Positions 32,455 to 39,606 of a stretch of 48,876 bases of DNA are shown here, one piece after another. Made by a program: the position numbers and the translations under genes. The notes under the pieces were generated by a model. The model ran no database searches, was not told the DNA's origin, and saw only the letters and a list, made by a program, of their open reading frames with translations. The stretch comes from a virus. The stretch spans positions 1 to 48,876 of the IMG/VR virus record IMGVR_UViG_3300045996_000280; one strand, given 5' to 3'. Numbering within the stretch: position 1 is the first letter of the stretch; the number at the start of each line of letters is the position of its first letter.

Positions 32455-32768
32455 GTAGGAAACATGCCATCACCGCACTCATCTACAACAAGCGTGGTCG
32501 CCTTATCAGCATGGGGCAGAACTCTTACGAAGTTACACACCCTCTACAAGCGCGTTGCGCCCAGGCCGTTGGCGAACCTCATCGCATATTTCTCCATGCT
32601 GAGATTGCCGCGTTGGTGAAGCTAAAGAACTGGGACACAGCCCACAGCATTCATGTGGCCCGCTACACCCGCAATGGAGAGCCCGCAGATGCCCAGCCCT
32701 GCAAGGCGTGTTGTCATGCCCTGAAGCTGGCCGGGATTAAAAATATTTCTTTTACGGTGAGTCACTAG
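32451..32768 (+). CDS. Zinc-dependent dCMP/cytidine deaminase-like protein
   Basis: A 105-residue protein with the deaminase zinc motifs: HAEIAALV near residue 49 (His ligand and catalytic Glu) and PCKACC near residue 83 (two Cys ligands). Phage dCMP deaminases supply dUMP for thymidylate synthesis, which fits the ThyX in this genome. It is short for a dCMP deaminase and lacks a separate regulatory zinc site, so substrate is uncertain. Start is GTG, overlapping the previous stop. Confidence 0.8.
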   Translation: MSRKHAITALIYNKRGRLISMGQNSYEVTHPLQARCAQAVGEPHRIFLHAEIAALVKLKNWDTAHSIHVARYTRNGEPADAQPCKACCHALKLAGIKNISFTVSH

Positions 32769-32797
32769 CTCATCCGGTGAGCCACAGGAGACCAACA

Positions 32798-33160
32798 ATG
32801 GCTACGAGCTATGAAGACATGAGCAAGTGCAGCTGGCGAGACCTGCATGCCGAGTGGCTAGATGACATGGATCAAGGAATCAACCAAGTTTTCCGGGAAG
32901 ATTTTCTTAAAACGTGTAAAAAGCCCAACATCCACACTTTACCTGTTGTAGAATTTAATGGAGTTTTTGCAAAACGGGTAGAACTTACCCTAGATGATGT
33001 GCTAGACGACCTTCTCCTGAACAAGGAGGTGAAAGACGCTCTCATTGACCTTTTAGCCAACAGCACGTGTGTTCATTCTGAACACCTGCGGAGTCAGCTT
33101 GCAGGCTGCTACGCAAACACACACGGCGCACAACTAAACGAACTACTGGGGAACCCATGA
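32798..33160 (+). CDS. Hypothetical acidic protein
   Basis: A 120-residue, acidic, helical protein with CAGGAG upstream of the ATG. It contains WLDDMDQGINQVFREDFL and LTLDDVLDDLLLNKEVKDAL segments. The next protein has a similar helical, acidic build, but no clear sequence repeat. The function is unknown. Confidence 0.65.
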   Translation: MATSYEDMSKCSWRDLHAEWLDDMDQGINQVFREDFLKTCKKPNIHTLPVVEFNGVFAKRVELTLDDVLDDLLLNKEVKDALIDLLANSTCVHSEHLRSQLAGCYANTHGAQLNELLGNP

Positions 33161-33459
33161 ACAAGCAAGCCGAAAGCCACGAGCTTTACGAAGCCTTTCA
33201 GGAAGATGTATGGGACAACTTATACAACTTCATGCACGATGGATTTAAAAATTACAGCGAGGATTGGGAAATTGCCTTTGCAGAGGCATCCCAACACCCC
33301 GATGTTAAAACCGCTCTCCTTCACCTCATGAATCAAGACGGCGTGCACAGTGTATTGGCTTTGCGTGACCGATTCAAGCATTTGTGTGCGAAAGCCCATG
33401 CAAATGTTAATGTTAATACTGAAGTCGCGCGCCTTTGGGCAATCCGCGAAACCTTTTAA
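33157..33459 (+). CDS. Hypothetical helical protein
   Basis: A 100-residue helical protein overlapping the preceding stop in an ATGA junction. LYEAFQEDVWDNLYNFMHDG and VKTALLHLMNQDGVHSVLAL resemble the layout of its upstream neighbour, so the two may be distant paralogues. No known domain. Confidence 0.62.
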   Translation: MNKQAESHELYEAFQEDVWDNLYNFMHDGFKNYSEDWEIAFAEASQHPDVKTALLHLMNQDGVHSVLALRDRFKHLCAKAHANVNVNTEVARLWAIRETF

Positions 33460-33468
33460 GGAACCCAT

Positions 33469-33690
33469 ATGCGCTGCACAGCTTGCAACAAAGCCCTCTC
33501 CGACTACGAATCAACCCTTCGCCATGCCGAAACAGGGGAGTTTCTAGATACCTGCCTCAAGTGCCTAGATGGCCTGGGTATTAAAACCAAGGGGCGACCC
33601 GACCTAAACAAGCGGGAGGTGCCTGAAGATGACGAGGCCGACCTTTCGGAGTTCCGGGCATTCTTTCGTTCGCTTGGAGAAGAAGAATGA
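33469..33690 (+). CDS. Zinc-ribbon protein
   Basis: A 73-residue protein with two CxxC pairs (RCTACNKAL near residue 2, TCLKCLDG near 28), a classic zinc ribbon, and an acidic C-terminal helix. Similar proteins are frequent upstream of T7-like primase genes. It has AAGGAA ahead of its ATG. Confidence 0.7.
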   Translation: MRCTACNKALSDYESTLRHAETGEFLDTCLKCLDGLGIKTKGRPDLNKREVPEDDEADLSEFRAFFRSLGEEE

Positions 33691-33911
33691 AATATTTTAA
33701 AAAGCCCAATTACAAACTTTGCAAGTGGGACCTGTTCTATGCGCTGTGGTGGGTAGGCATTGCGCCTGGTATGGTGTTGCAATGCTTGACTCTGGGGTGG
33801 TTCCGCTATTTCGAGATGGGTTGTGACATTCTTGAGAACGTGTATCAAGAAGAGCGCCGTTGGGAGAACGAACGGGCCAAGCAACGCTTGGAGCGGCAGC
33901 GTGGCAACTGA
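33687..33911 (+). CDS. Small membrane-associated protein
   Basis: A 74-residue protein with a central hydrophobic stretch (WDLFYALWWVGIAPGMVLQC) and a long charged C-terminal helix (ENVYQEERRWENERAKQRLERQ). It overlaps the genes on both sides. It may be a membrane anchor with a cytoplasmic coil. The function is unknown. Confidence 0.6.
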   Translation: MKYFKKPNYKLCKWDLFYALWWVGIAPGMVLQCLTLGWFRYFEMGCDILENVYQEERRWENERAKQRLERQRGN

Positions 33912-34660
33912 TGCACACAGCCTGTTTAAACCCCTCCTGTGGGTCCTCTGATGCAAGGTATGTCTACAAGGATGGCTCTTCCTTTTGCTTCTCCTGTCGC
34001 AAGTCGTTCCGAGGCAATTGGAACCCATATGCATACACAGAAGAGCCTGCTAAACCGGCTGGCATTGCTTTGCCTGATGATGCCTCCCACGACTTTCCTG
34101 AGCATGTGGTTGCTTGGGTTGCTAAATATCACCTAACGGTGGAGGACCTCCTAAAACATGACTGCTATTACTCGGCAAGCTGGGACCAACTCATTTACAC
34201 CTGGAGAGACGGAGAAAACAACCTTGTGCTCTGGCAAGGGAGAAACTTCCGACCAACAGCCAAAGTCAAGTGTTTTACCCAAGGAAAGCCCGACGAAGTT
34301 TTGCCGCTCTACCATGTGGGACCAACAGGCACAAACGACACGCTTGTGGTTGTGGAAGACCCCGTAAGTGCAATGCGTGTAAGTGCCTTTGCAACTGCCA
34401 TGCCAGCCCTAGGCTCTGACCTGTCACCCAACAAGCTTGCTCGCCTACTGGACCGGATGCGTAGCGACGGTCTATCAAAGGTGGTTGTGTGGCTCGATGG
34501 GAACATGTACCCCAAGGCACAGCGCATGGCACAGAGGTTCCAGATGCTTGGTGTTGACGCTCGCGCGGTGTTCACAGAGGAAGACCCAAAGGCTCTGACC
34601 AATGACACCATGCAGGAAATCCTAGGGAAAGATGTAAAGTTGCTAGACAGCTTTTCCTAA
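33911..34660 (+). CDS. DNA primase with zinc finger and Toprim domain
   Basis: A 249-residue protein matching the primase half of T7 gp4. An N-terminal zinc finger (CLNPSC near residue 5, then SFCFSCRKSF) is followed by the Toprim core: VVVEDPVSAMR with the catalytic Glu, and VVVWLDGN, where the usual second Asp of DxD is Asn. It would synthesise RNA primers for the polymerase. The ATG at 33911 overlaps the preceding stop; the long upstream extension is not needed. The helicase is encoded as a separate gene downstream. Confidence 0.85.
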   Translation: MHTACLNPSCGSSDARYVYKDGSSFCFSCRKSFRGNWNPYAYTEEPAKPAGIALPDDASHDFPEHVVAWVAKYHLTVEDLLKHDCYYSASWDQLIYTWRDGENNLVLWQGRNFRPTAKVKCFTQGKPDEVLPLYHVGPTGTNDTLVVVEDPVSAMRVSAFATAMPALGSDLSPNKLARLLDRMRSDGLSKVVVWLDGNMYPKAQRMAQRFQMLGVDARAVFTEEDPKALTNDTMQEILGKDVKLLDSFS

Positions 34661-34690
34661 ACGCGGTACAATTTTCTCTAGAAAGAAGAA

Positions 34691-34825
34691 ATGAATAAAG
34701 AAGAACTAGTTAGGAAGTACAGGAGGTTTTTGGAGAACAGCCTGGGCTACTCCCCCTCTCGTGCCTACGATGAGGCAGCTGTGTTGCTTCAGTTCCTAGA
34801 TGACCTGTTTAAGGATGGAAAATGA
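34691..34825 (+). CDS. Small helical protein between primase and helicase
   Basis: A 44-residue frame with AAAGAAGAA upstream of the ATG, ending in an ATGA overlap with the next small gene. It is helical and charged (KEELVRKYRRFLENSLGY). Function unknown. Confidence 0.55.
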   Translation: MNKEELVRKYRRFLENSLGYSPSRAYDEAAVLLQFLDDLFKDGK

Positions 34826-34959
34826 GCACCAACCGTCTGCCACCATACTTTGTGTTTGATGACCTGGAACGTGACATCTGGCGTATGGAGGACATCCGAG
34901 ATGTTCAGATGGTGCTTCTCCAGGTGCTGCAAATCATTCGGGACATGAAAGATGACTGA
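34822..34959 (+). CDS. Small acidic helical protein
   Basis: A 45-residue frame starting at the overlapping ATG. It has VFDDLERDIWRMEDIRDVQM and a hydrophobic helix near the end. It overlaps the next tiny frame by eight bases. Function unknown. Confidence 0.55.
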   Translation: MSTNRLPPYFVFDDLERDIWRMEDIRDVQMVLLQVLQIIRDMKDD

Positions 34960-35032
34960 TCGTGACACCGATAGGCTCCTGTTGGAGAAGGTTGCTAAGG
35001 CTGCTGCCCTAGGGGGAGAATGTGCAAGCTGA
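34952..35032 (+). CDS. Tiny peptide frame before the helicase
   Basis: A 26-residue frame (MTDRDTDRLLLEKVAKAAAL) overlapping the preceding stop and the helicase GTG. It may mainly couple translation into the helicase gene. Confidence 0.35.
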   Translation: MTDRDTDRLLLEKVAKAAALGGECAS

Positions 35033-36254
35033 ACTAAGCATTGTGGCTGCGTTCCTGTGCTATGGGGTTTGGGACAAGTTTCATTCTGATGTGTCCACCC
35101 AGGACATGCCGGAAGACCTTCAACCAATCTACCGCACACTGGATTCGTGGCACAAAACACAGAACGAAGAGCAAGCGGATTTGCATGTGCAAGACCTAGC
35201 TGCGCTTTTCTTCGCACAAAACAAAACAAATAAAGAGTTTTACGGAAAAGTATTCGATACACTGGGTAGCTACACACCCAATGTGTCTGTGGTGAGAGAA
35301 CTCATTCAGTCAGTTAGACGTGCCAAGCTGCTGCGTGAACTAAGCCTAGCCTCCTATGACGTAGCCGAGGGTAAGAAGAGCTATGAGGATGTCCAGAAGC
35401 TTATGGAAGCACTGGGTACAGCTGATGAAGAGCCTGGGGATGATGCAGATGCCTTTGTTACTGATGACCTAAACAGCCTGCTGGACACGACATATAAGAC
35501 GCCTGGCCTACGCTGGCGCCTCGATGTGTTGAACAAGTCGTTGGGTAGTTTGCGCAAGGGCGACTTTGGCTTTATCTTCGCTCGACCAGAGACGGGTAAA
35601 ACCACCTTCCTTGCCTCTGAGGTAACACACATGGCAGAGCAGGCAACCGGTCCTGTCCTGTGGATTAATAACGAAGAGCAGAACCCAAAGGTAAAGAGCC
35701 GGGTCTATCAAGCTGCGTTGGGTGTTACGCTGGCGGAAATGCTGTCGAATACGGAATATTGGGATAAAGAATATAAGAAAAGGCTTGGTGGGAAAATTCT
35801 GATTCCCAATCAGTCTGTGTATACCCGCTGGGATGTTGAGAAGCTGTGCAAACGCTGCAAGCCTAGCCTAGTGGTCATTGACCAGCTACCAAAGATTAAA
35901 GGATTCAAGGCCGAGCGGGATGACTTGATGCTGGGTGCCATCTTTCAGTGGGCGCGTGACATGGCTAAGGAGTGGTGCCCAGTCATTGGTGTCTCACAAG
36001 CTGGTGGTGGAGCTGAGGGTAAGAAGTATCTCACTATGGATGACGTAGCAAAGGTGAAGACCGAGGTACAGGCTGAAGCTGACTTCATGCTGGGCATTGG
36101 TAAGACACATGACACAGGATGGGAAGAGTTTAGATTTCTAAATATTTCCAAGAATAAACTTTCGGGTGATGTGGACTCTGACCCTAACCTGAGACATTCC
36201 CGGATGGAAGTCAAGATTGACGCCCTACGGGCACGATACAAGGACATCAAATGA
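35022..36254 (+). CDS. DnaB-family replicative helicase
   Basis: A 410-residue RecA-fold helicase. After a helical N-terminal domain, the ATPase core begins near residue 165 with LRKGDFGFIFARPETGKTT (Walker A). LWINNEEQ carries the catalytic Glu, LVVIDQLPK is Walker B and GVSQAGG the sensor. It unwinds DNA ahead of the family-A polymerase and should cooperate with the separate primase. Start is GTG, chosen for the GGGGGAG site upstream; the preceding tiny frame overlaps it. Confidence 0.88.
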   Translation: MQAELSIVAAFLCYGVWDKFHSDVSTQDMPEDLQPIYRTLDSWHKTQNEEQADLHVQDLAALFFAQNKTNKEFYGKVFDTLGSYTPNVSVVRELIQSVRRAKLLRELSLASYDVAEGKKSYEDVQKLMEALGTADEEPGDDADAFVTDDLNSLLDTTYKTPGLRWRLDVLNKSLGSLRKGDFGFIFARPETGKTTFLASEVTHMAEQATGPVLWINNEEQNPKVKSRVYQAALGVTLAEMLSNTEYWDKEYKKRLGGKILIPNQSVYTRWDVEKLCKRCKPSLVVIDQLPKIKGFKAERDDLMLGAIFQWARDMAKEWCPVIGVSQAGGGAEGKKYLTMDDVAKVKTEVQAEADFMLGIGKTHDTGWEEFRFLNISKNKLSGDVDSDPNLRHSRMEVKIDALRARYKDIK

Positions 36255-36409
36255 CAGTGTTTGTTTGCTACACACGTATCCCCTATGAGGGGTGTACAGA
36301 GCCCTTAGTTGTGTTCTCTACCCGAGAACTTGCAGAGGCTTGGAAGCTGGGTGCAGAGGCCTCTGGCAGCTACGGACAACCCCGCATTGCCGAACTGGAA
36401 GTCGTATGA
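36251..36409 (+). CDS. Small hypothetical protein
   Basis: A 52-residue frame joined by ATGA overlaps to the helicase before it and to the next gene. It has mixed strand and helix (VFVCYTRIPYEGC, STRELAEAWKLG). No recognised family. Confidence 0.6.
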   Translation: MTVFVCYTRIPYEGCTEPLVVFSTRELAEAWKLGAEASGSYGQPRIAELEVV

Positions 36410-36609
36410 AGTCCAAGCTAAAGAACAAGCAGCAAATCTTTGTAGTCGTCCGTGTGTCCTCGGACTCCGGGCAATCTGTAGTGCTCGATAGCTTTGCAAC
36501 ACCGGATGCGTGTATGGACAAGTGCGATGAATACACACAATATTTTAAAGATAAAAATATTGAGGGCTTTGTTTTCCAACCACAAACTAGCGCATTCTAC
36601 GACCTATAA
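36406..36609 (+). CDS. Small hypothetical protein
   Basis: A 67-residue protein starting at the overlapping ATG, with a basic N-terminus and a strand-helix-strand layout (QQIFVVVRVSS, ACMDKCDEYTQYF, EGFVFQP). Function unknown. Confidence 0.62.
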   Translation: MKSKLKNKQQIFVVVRVSSDSGQSVVLDSFATPDACMDKCDEYTQYFKDKNIEGFVFQPQTSAFYDL

Positions 36610-36618
36610 GGAAAGAAC

Positions 36619-36915
36619 ATGGAACACAAACACGCTGCCATTCTGCGGGCCATTGCAGACGGGAAAGAAATTCAACTTAGGCACGGGAACTCCGGCGCCT
36701 GGACCAATTGTGTAGAGAGTACCTTCTTCTACTACGCGGACACGGTGAGTATTCAATTCCGCGTGAAACCAGACCGCATTTGTGGGTGGATTAATGTATA
36801 TCCCGCAGGCGCTACGAGCGACATACATGACACCAAGGAGCATGCAGACATGGGTGCTGACCTGTACCGAATTGCATGTATTCCAGTTGAGTTTAATGAA
36901 GGAGATGGGCTGTGA
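36619..36915 (+). CDS. Hypothetical phage protein
   Basis: A 98-residue protein with AAGGAAAG ahead of the ATG. HAAILRAIADGKEIQLR near the start and the VSIQFRVKPD strand are typical of small phage proteins with the ILRAIADGKxVQ pattern, of unknown role. The stop overlaps the next GTG. Confidence 0.68.
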   Translation: MEHKHAAILRAIADGKEIQLRHGNSGAWTNCVESTFFYYADTVSIQFRVKPDRICGWINVYPAGATSDIHDTKEHADMGADLYRIACIPVEFNEGDGL

Positions 36916-37061
36916 CAGTTGACGACATTATCGCAATTGTCGAGAAGGCGCGGGAGGGCTCCCTAAACCTCCGAAGCTACACCGGCTACAAAGAGATTCT
37001 ACAAGCTCTGAAGCAATATCAAGCAGACGCAGAATATCAATCCTGGATCAAAGCATCATGA
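36912..37061 (+). CDS. Small helical protein, GTG start
   Basis: A 49-residue frame starting at GTG inside a GTGA overlap. It is predicted to be helical (DDIIAIVEKAREGS, YKEILQALKQYQADAEYQ). Function unknown. Confidence 0.5.
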   Translation: MTVDDIIAIVEKAREGSLNLRSYTGYKEILQALKQYQADAEYQSWIKAS

Positions 37062-37234
37062 ACCTAATTGACACCGCAGGTATTGCACAAATTCTTGGTG
37101 TATCTCGTGCTCATGTAACGGATAGGCTAACCAAGCAACACGACTTTCCCAAGCCATTCATCAATCGTTCCCAGAAGCTGCGGCGCTGGAAACAAGATGA
37201 TGTGTTTATGTGGGCCACTAAGGGTAGTAAATGA
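37058..37234 (+). CDS. AlpA/excisionase-like DNA-binding protein
   Basis: A 58-residue protein with a winged helix-turn-helix of the AlpA/Xis type: GIAQILGVSRAHVTDRL forms the helix-turn-helix, FPKPFINRSQKLRRWKQDDV the wing and last helix. Such proteins bend DNA at attachment sites or control integrase genes. The integrase lies 1.1 kb away, so an excisionase role is plausible but not proved; it may also be a general regulator. ATGA overlaps on both sides tie it to the operon. Confidence 0.72.
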   Translation: MNLIDTAGIAQILGVSRAHVTDRLTKQHDFPKPFINRSQKLRRWKQDDVFMWATKGSK

Positions 37235-37359
37235 AACTGGCTTGGCTTGTATATCCGTATGAGGATGATCCCCACACCTGTGAAATTCAGTTTGGTGAGC
37301 CTGAGCGTTGGCTTTATTACAAGGTGGTACCAATCTGTTATGCAGAGATTCAGCGATGA
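37231..37359 (+). CDS. Small hypothetical protein
   Basis: A 42-residue frame with strand-rich sequence and many aromatic residues (WLVYPYEDDPHTC, ERWLYYKVVPIC), held in the operon by ATGA overlaps at both ends. Function unknown. Confidence 0.5.
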   Translation: MKLAWLVYPYEDDPHTCEIQFGEPERWLYYKVVPICYAEIQR

Positions 37360-37481
37360 AATACCTAACCACATTAGCCCTAGTAGGCATGGGAATGTAC
37401 GGATTGCAGCAAGGTGTTGAATACAGCGGATGGGTTTTGTTTGTTGGCTGCTGTGCGGCTCTGTCAGTGAGGTTTGAATGA
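37356..37481 (+). CDS. Small membrane protein with two hydrophobic helices
   Basis: A 41-residue frame with hydrophobic segments at about 4-16 and 22-37 (LTTLALVGMGMYG, GWVLFVGCCAALSV), likely an inner-membrane hairpin. It overlaps both neighbours. Function unknown. Confidence 0.5.
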   Translation: MKYLTTLALVGMGMYGLQQGVEYSGWVLFVGCCAALSVRFE

Positions 37482-37726
37482 AGTATCGTCTGTTTGATAC
37501 CCAGTGGATGAATGTGGTGAATAACCCCGAGGTAATGGGTGCCTATGATGTCGAGCATGCAGTTGCCATCGCGGTAAAACTCACTGAGGAGGCAATGGCA
37601 AAAAACATTGAGGCTAATAACTGGCCTAAAACCAAGCCATGCCACAGCCCCTACTGTGAATGTGAAGCTGGTAAGTGCACTCACCCAGGGTTCTACGACG
37701 CTCGGCATGAGGGCACAACACCATGA
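37478..37726 (+). CDS. Hypothetical protein with Cys/His cluster
   Basis: An 82-residue protein starting at an ATGA overlap. Its end holds CHSPYCECEAGKCTHPGF, a cluster of four Cys and two His that could bind zinc. The front half is a strand and a helix (EHAVAIAVKLTEEAMAKNI). Function unknown. Confidence 0.62.
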   Translation: MKYRLFDTQWMNVVNNPEVMGAYDVEHAVAIAVKLTEEAMAKNIEANNWPKTKPCHSPYCECEAGKCTHPGFYDARHEGTTP

Positions 37727-37860
37727 TTGACTCAGAAGACCATTATGAATGGCAGCGCCTAGAAGATGAGTTGGCTGCTGACATTGAGGATGAAACCTAC
37801 TGGCGTGGGTATGATGATGGCTTTGCCGCTGCCGTTAAACAATATTTAAAAGAGAAATAA
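37723..37860 (+). CDS. Small acidic protein
   Basis: A 45-residue acidic frame ending in YWRGYDDGFAAAVKQYL, a motif common at the end of small phage proteins. It overlaps the preceding stop and abuts the next ATG without a gap. Confidence 0.55.
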   Translation: MIDSEDHYEWQRLEDELAADIEDETYWRGYDDGFAAAVKQYLKEK

Positions 37861-38184
37861 ATGAAACATACACCAGGACCCTGGTATTGGATCGAAGGTG
37901 GTCGGAATGACATGCCCATCCTCACCTCTGATGCGGGACGTGTCTGCCACTTTGGCAATAACCGCTCGTACTATCCAAATGAGGGTGATCCGCCGGAGGA
38001 GCCAGACGCCCAGCTAATTGCCGCTGCACCTGATTTGTTGGAGGCTGTAAAGTTGGTCATCGCTTGGTATGAGGCCGAAGACGATCACAGCAAGGCGGAC
38101 TTCTACCAGCGCATTGAAATGTGCCGTGAGTCGGAGGCAGCGTGCCGCGCAGCTATCGCCAAGGCAACCGGAGAATCACAATGA
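37861..38184 (+). CDS. HTPGPW-type phage protein
   Basis: A 107-residue protein with the recurrent phage pattern MKHTPGPW at the start, ..DAQLIAAAPDLLEA in the middle and a helical end. The family is very common in temperate and lytic phages, and its function is unknown. The stop overlaps the next small gene. Confidence 0.75.
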   Translation: MKHTPGPWYWIEGGRNDMPILTSDAGRVCHFGNNRSYYPNEGDPPEEPDAQLIAAAPDLLEAVKLVIAWYEAEDDHSKADFYQRIEMCRESEAACRAAIAKATGESQ

Positions 38185-38294
38185 CACCTAGCCTATTCCT
38201 TGAGTGGTTCCTAGTTATCTGGATGGCTGCTGTTGCCATCGCTGTAGTGTGTGGTGTTGGTTACCTGTTCTGCACAAATAAAGAGGCCCTCTGA
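38181..38294 (+). CDS. Tiny single-TM protein
   Basis: A 37-residue frame made largely of one transmembrane helix (WFLVIWMAAVAIAVVCGVGY). It is the last gene before the integrase module. Its stop lies inside the hairpin that terminates the integrase transcript. Confidence 0.5.
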   Translation: MTPSLFLEWFLVIWMAAVAIAVVCGVGYLFCTNKEAL

Positions 38295-38302
38295 CGAGGG
38301 CC
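38276..38302 (-). terminator. Terminator of the integrase transcript
   Basis: GGCCCTC (38285-38291) pairs with GAGGGCC (38296-38302) around TGAC. On the minus strand it is followed by TCTTTATTTG. A second hairpin, GGGGTG-GAT-CACCCC (38328-38342), lies between it and the integrase stop. Confidence 0.7.
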
Positions 38303-38352
38303 GTTAAATCTACGGGGGTAGCGAATTGGGGTGGATCACCCCAGGCCCCACC

Positions 38353-39381
38353 CTACATATCCAGTTGATTGGCAATTGACTCCATCGTGGGACGGTAATA
38401 AACCGTGAGTAGCGTTTTCAGGTCACGATGCCCGCTGATACGGGCCAGGGTCATGACATCCACCTTAGAGGCAAACCGGGTAAGCGCATCTGCCCGTGCA
38501 TCATGAAAGTGCAAGTTGTCGATTTGCAAATTGGTAGTTGCTTTACGAAACAAGGCGTCAAGAGATGCCGATGAAACAGAGAACAACTTACGCCCCCCAG
38601 CGGGGGCCTCTTCTCCAAGCGGGAAACTGGTCAGCACAGAAAGCAGACGAGTGGCGTGTTTGGACAAGGGAATATCACGCGGCCGGCCGGTGATGTGCTC
38701 TGTTTTATGAGACACAGAAGCTACACGCCTATCTAGTGAAACATTCTTGGTGGACAGAGACAAGATTTCCCCAGCACGCATACCAGTGCGCAAGGAAACC
38801 AGAAAGGCATAGGCAGTTTCAGCTTGTTTGGAATGCGGAATTGAGTTGGTGATGTATCCGAGCCAACGGCAAATAGCTTTCACCTCCTGCCACTTTGGTA
38901 GGCGTGTGCGAGGTGGGTTGTTGCCAGGGGTTTTCATTCCCTTAAAAGGAGACTCGGAAATCCATTTCCATTCATCCCGTGCAATAGAAAAAACATTTCT
39001 CAAAAGATTGATGTCTCGTTGCACCGATCCTTTAGAAACAACTTTAAGACGTGCGTCACGCCATGCAGCAATGTCAGGTGTGCCGATGTCAGCAAGTTGC
39101 TTTGTCACCAGCTGAGGGAACTCACGAGACAAGGCATAGAGCCTAAGACGTTCAGAGCGCATGCCACGCTTGGTGGGGGACACCTCCTCAGCGTAGCGGT
39201 CTAAAGCGTCCTGGAAGGTCTTGGAGGGTGTCTCACCACGCTTCTGGCGTAGAAGCTCTGCTTCCTTGACAGCGGCCCAGCTAGTGGCCTCTGCCTTGGT
39301 AGCGAACATCTCGCTGATACGAACACCGTTGCGAGCTACCTGAGCCCGCCACTTCTTGCCTAGCTTGTAGATGGATGCCAT
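38353..39381 (-). CDS. int: Tyrosine-type integrase
   Basis: A 342-residue site-specific recombinase. An N-terminal arm-binding-like domain (residues 1-50) includes KWRAQVARNGVRISEMFATK, a SAM-like core-binding region follows (about 55-160), and the catalytic domain has the Arg in TGMRAGEI, HFHDAR with His and Arg, SGHRDLKT with the second His, and Tyr in TVYYRP. All key catalytic residues are visible, so it should be active. It points against the surrounding operon and has its own terminator. Host-chromosome integration is expected. No repressor gene was found. Confidence 0.93.
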   Translation of the reverse strand: MASIYKLGKKWRAQVARNGVRISEMFATKAEATSWAAVKEAELLRQKRGETPSKTFQDALDRYAEEVSPTKRGMRSERLRLYALSREFPQLVTKQLADIGTPDIAAWRDARLKVVSKGSVQRDINLLRNVFSIARDEWKWISESPFKGMKTPGNNPPRTRLPKWQEVKAICRWLGYITNSIPHSKQAETAYAFLVSLRTGMRAGEILSLSTKNVSLDRRVASVSHKTEHITGRPRDIPLSKHATRLLSVLTSFPLGEEAPAGGRKLFSVSSASLDALFRKATTNLQIDNLHFHDARADALTRFASKVDVMTLARISGHRDLKTLLTVYYRPTMESIANQLDM

Positions 39382-39452
39382 GTCTGTGTAAGTCCTAAAG
39401 GTGTCTGTGCGAAATCTGGGAAGTGCCTACACAGGCTAGCGTGGGTCTGTGC
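39382..39452. repeat. Three phased GTCTGTG repeats upstream of the integrase
   Basis: GTCTGTGT (39382-39389), GTCTGTGC (39403-39410) and GTCTGTGC (39445-39452) are direct repeats whose starts are 21 and 42 bases apart. This places them on the same face of the DNA. They abut the integrase start. Arm-type integrase sites or operators are the obvious possibilities. Confidence 0.55.
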
Positions 39453-39526
39453 AGGAAACAAGCTCACCACGATGTCATTTTACACAACAACTTCATAGGT
39501 AAACATGGAATCAGTAGGAAAAGTTA

Positions 39527-39547
39527 TGGTGCCCCCGGCAGGGGTCC
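39527..39547 (-). other. Possible attP core resembling a tRNA 3' end
   Basis: Read on the minus strand, GACCCCTGCCGGGGGCACCA matches the form of a tRNA 3' end: T-stem strand, seven-base acceptor strand, discriminator A and CCA. Many integrases use such sites. The CCCC/GGGG pairing also makes a plain hairpin, so the match could be chance. It lies in the 225-base gap between integrase and GIY-YIG genes. Confidence 0.35.
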
Positions 39548-39606
39548 TTAGTTGTTCTCCGACAATGACTTACAAAGTCCGTGGGGAAAATCGGGGGAGC
39601 TGCTGA

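Noticed and set aside
37058-37234. Calling the AlpA-like protein a CI-type repressor
   Set aside because: At 58 residues with one winged HTH and no dimerisation domain it fits excisionase or AlpA proteins better than a lysogeny repressor.
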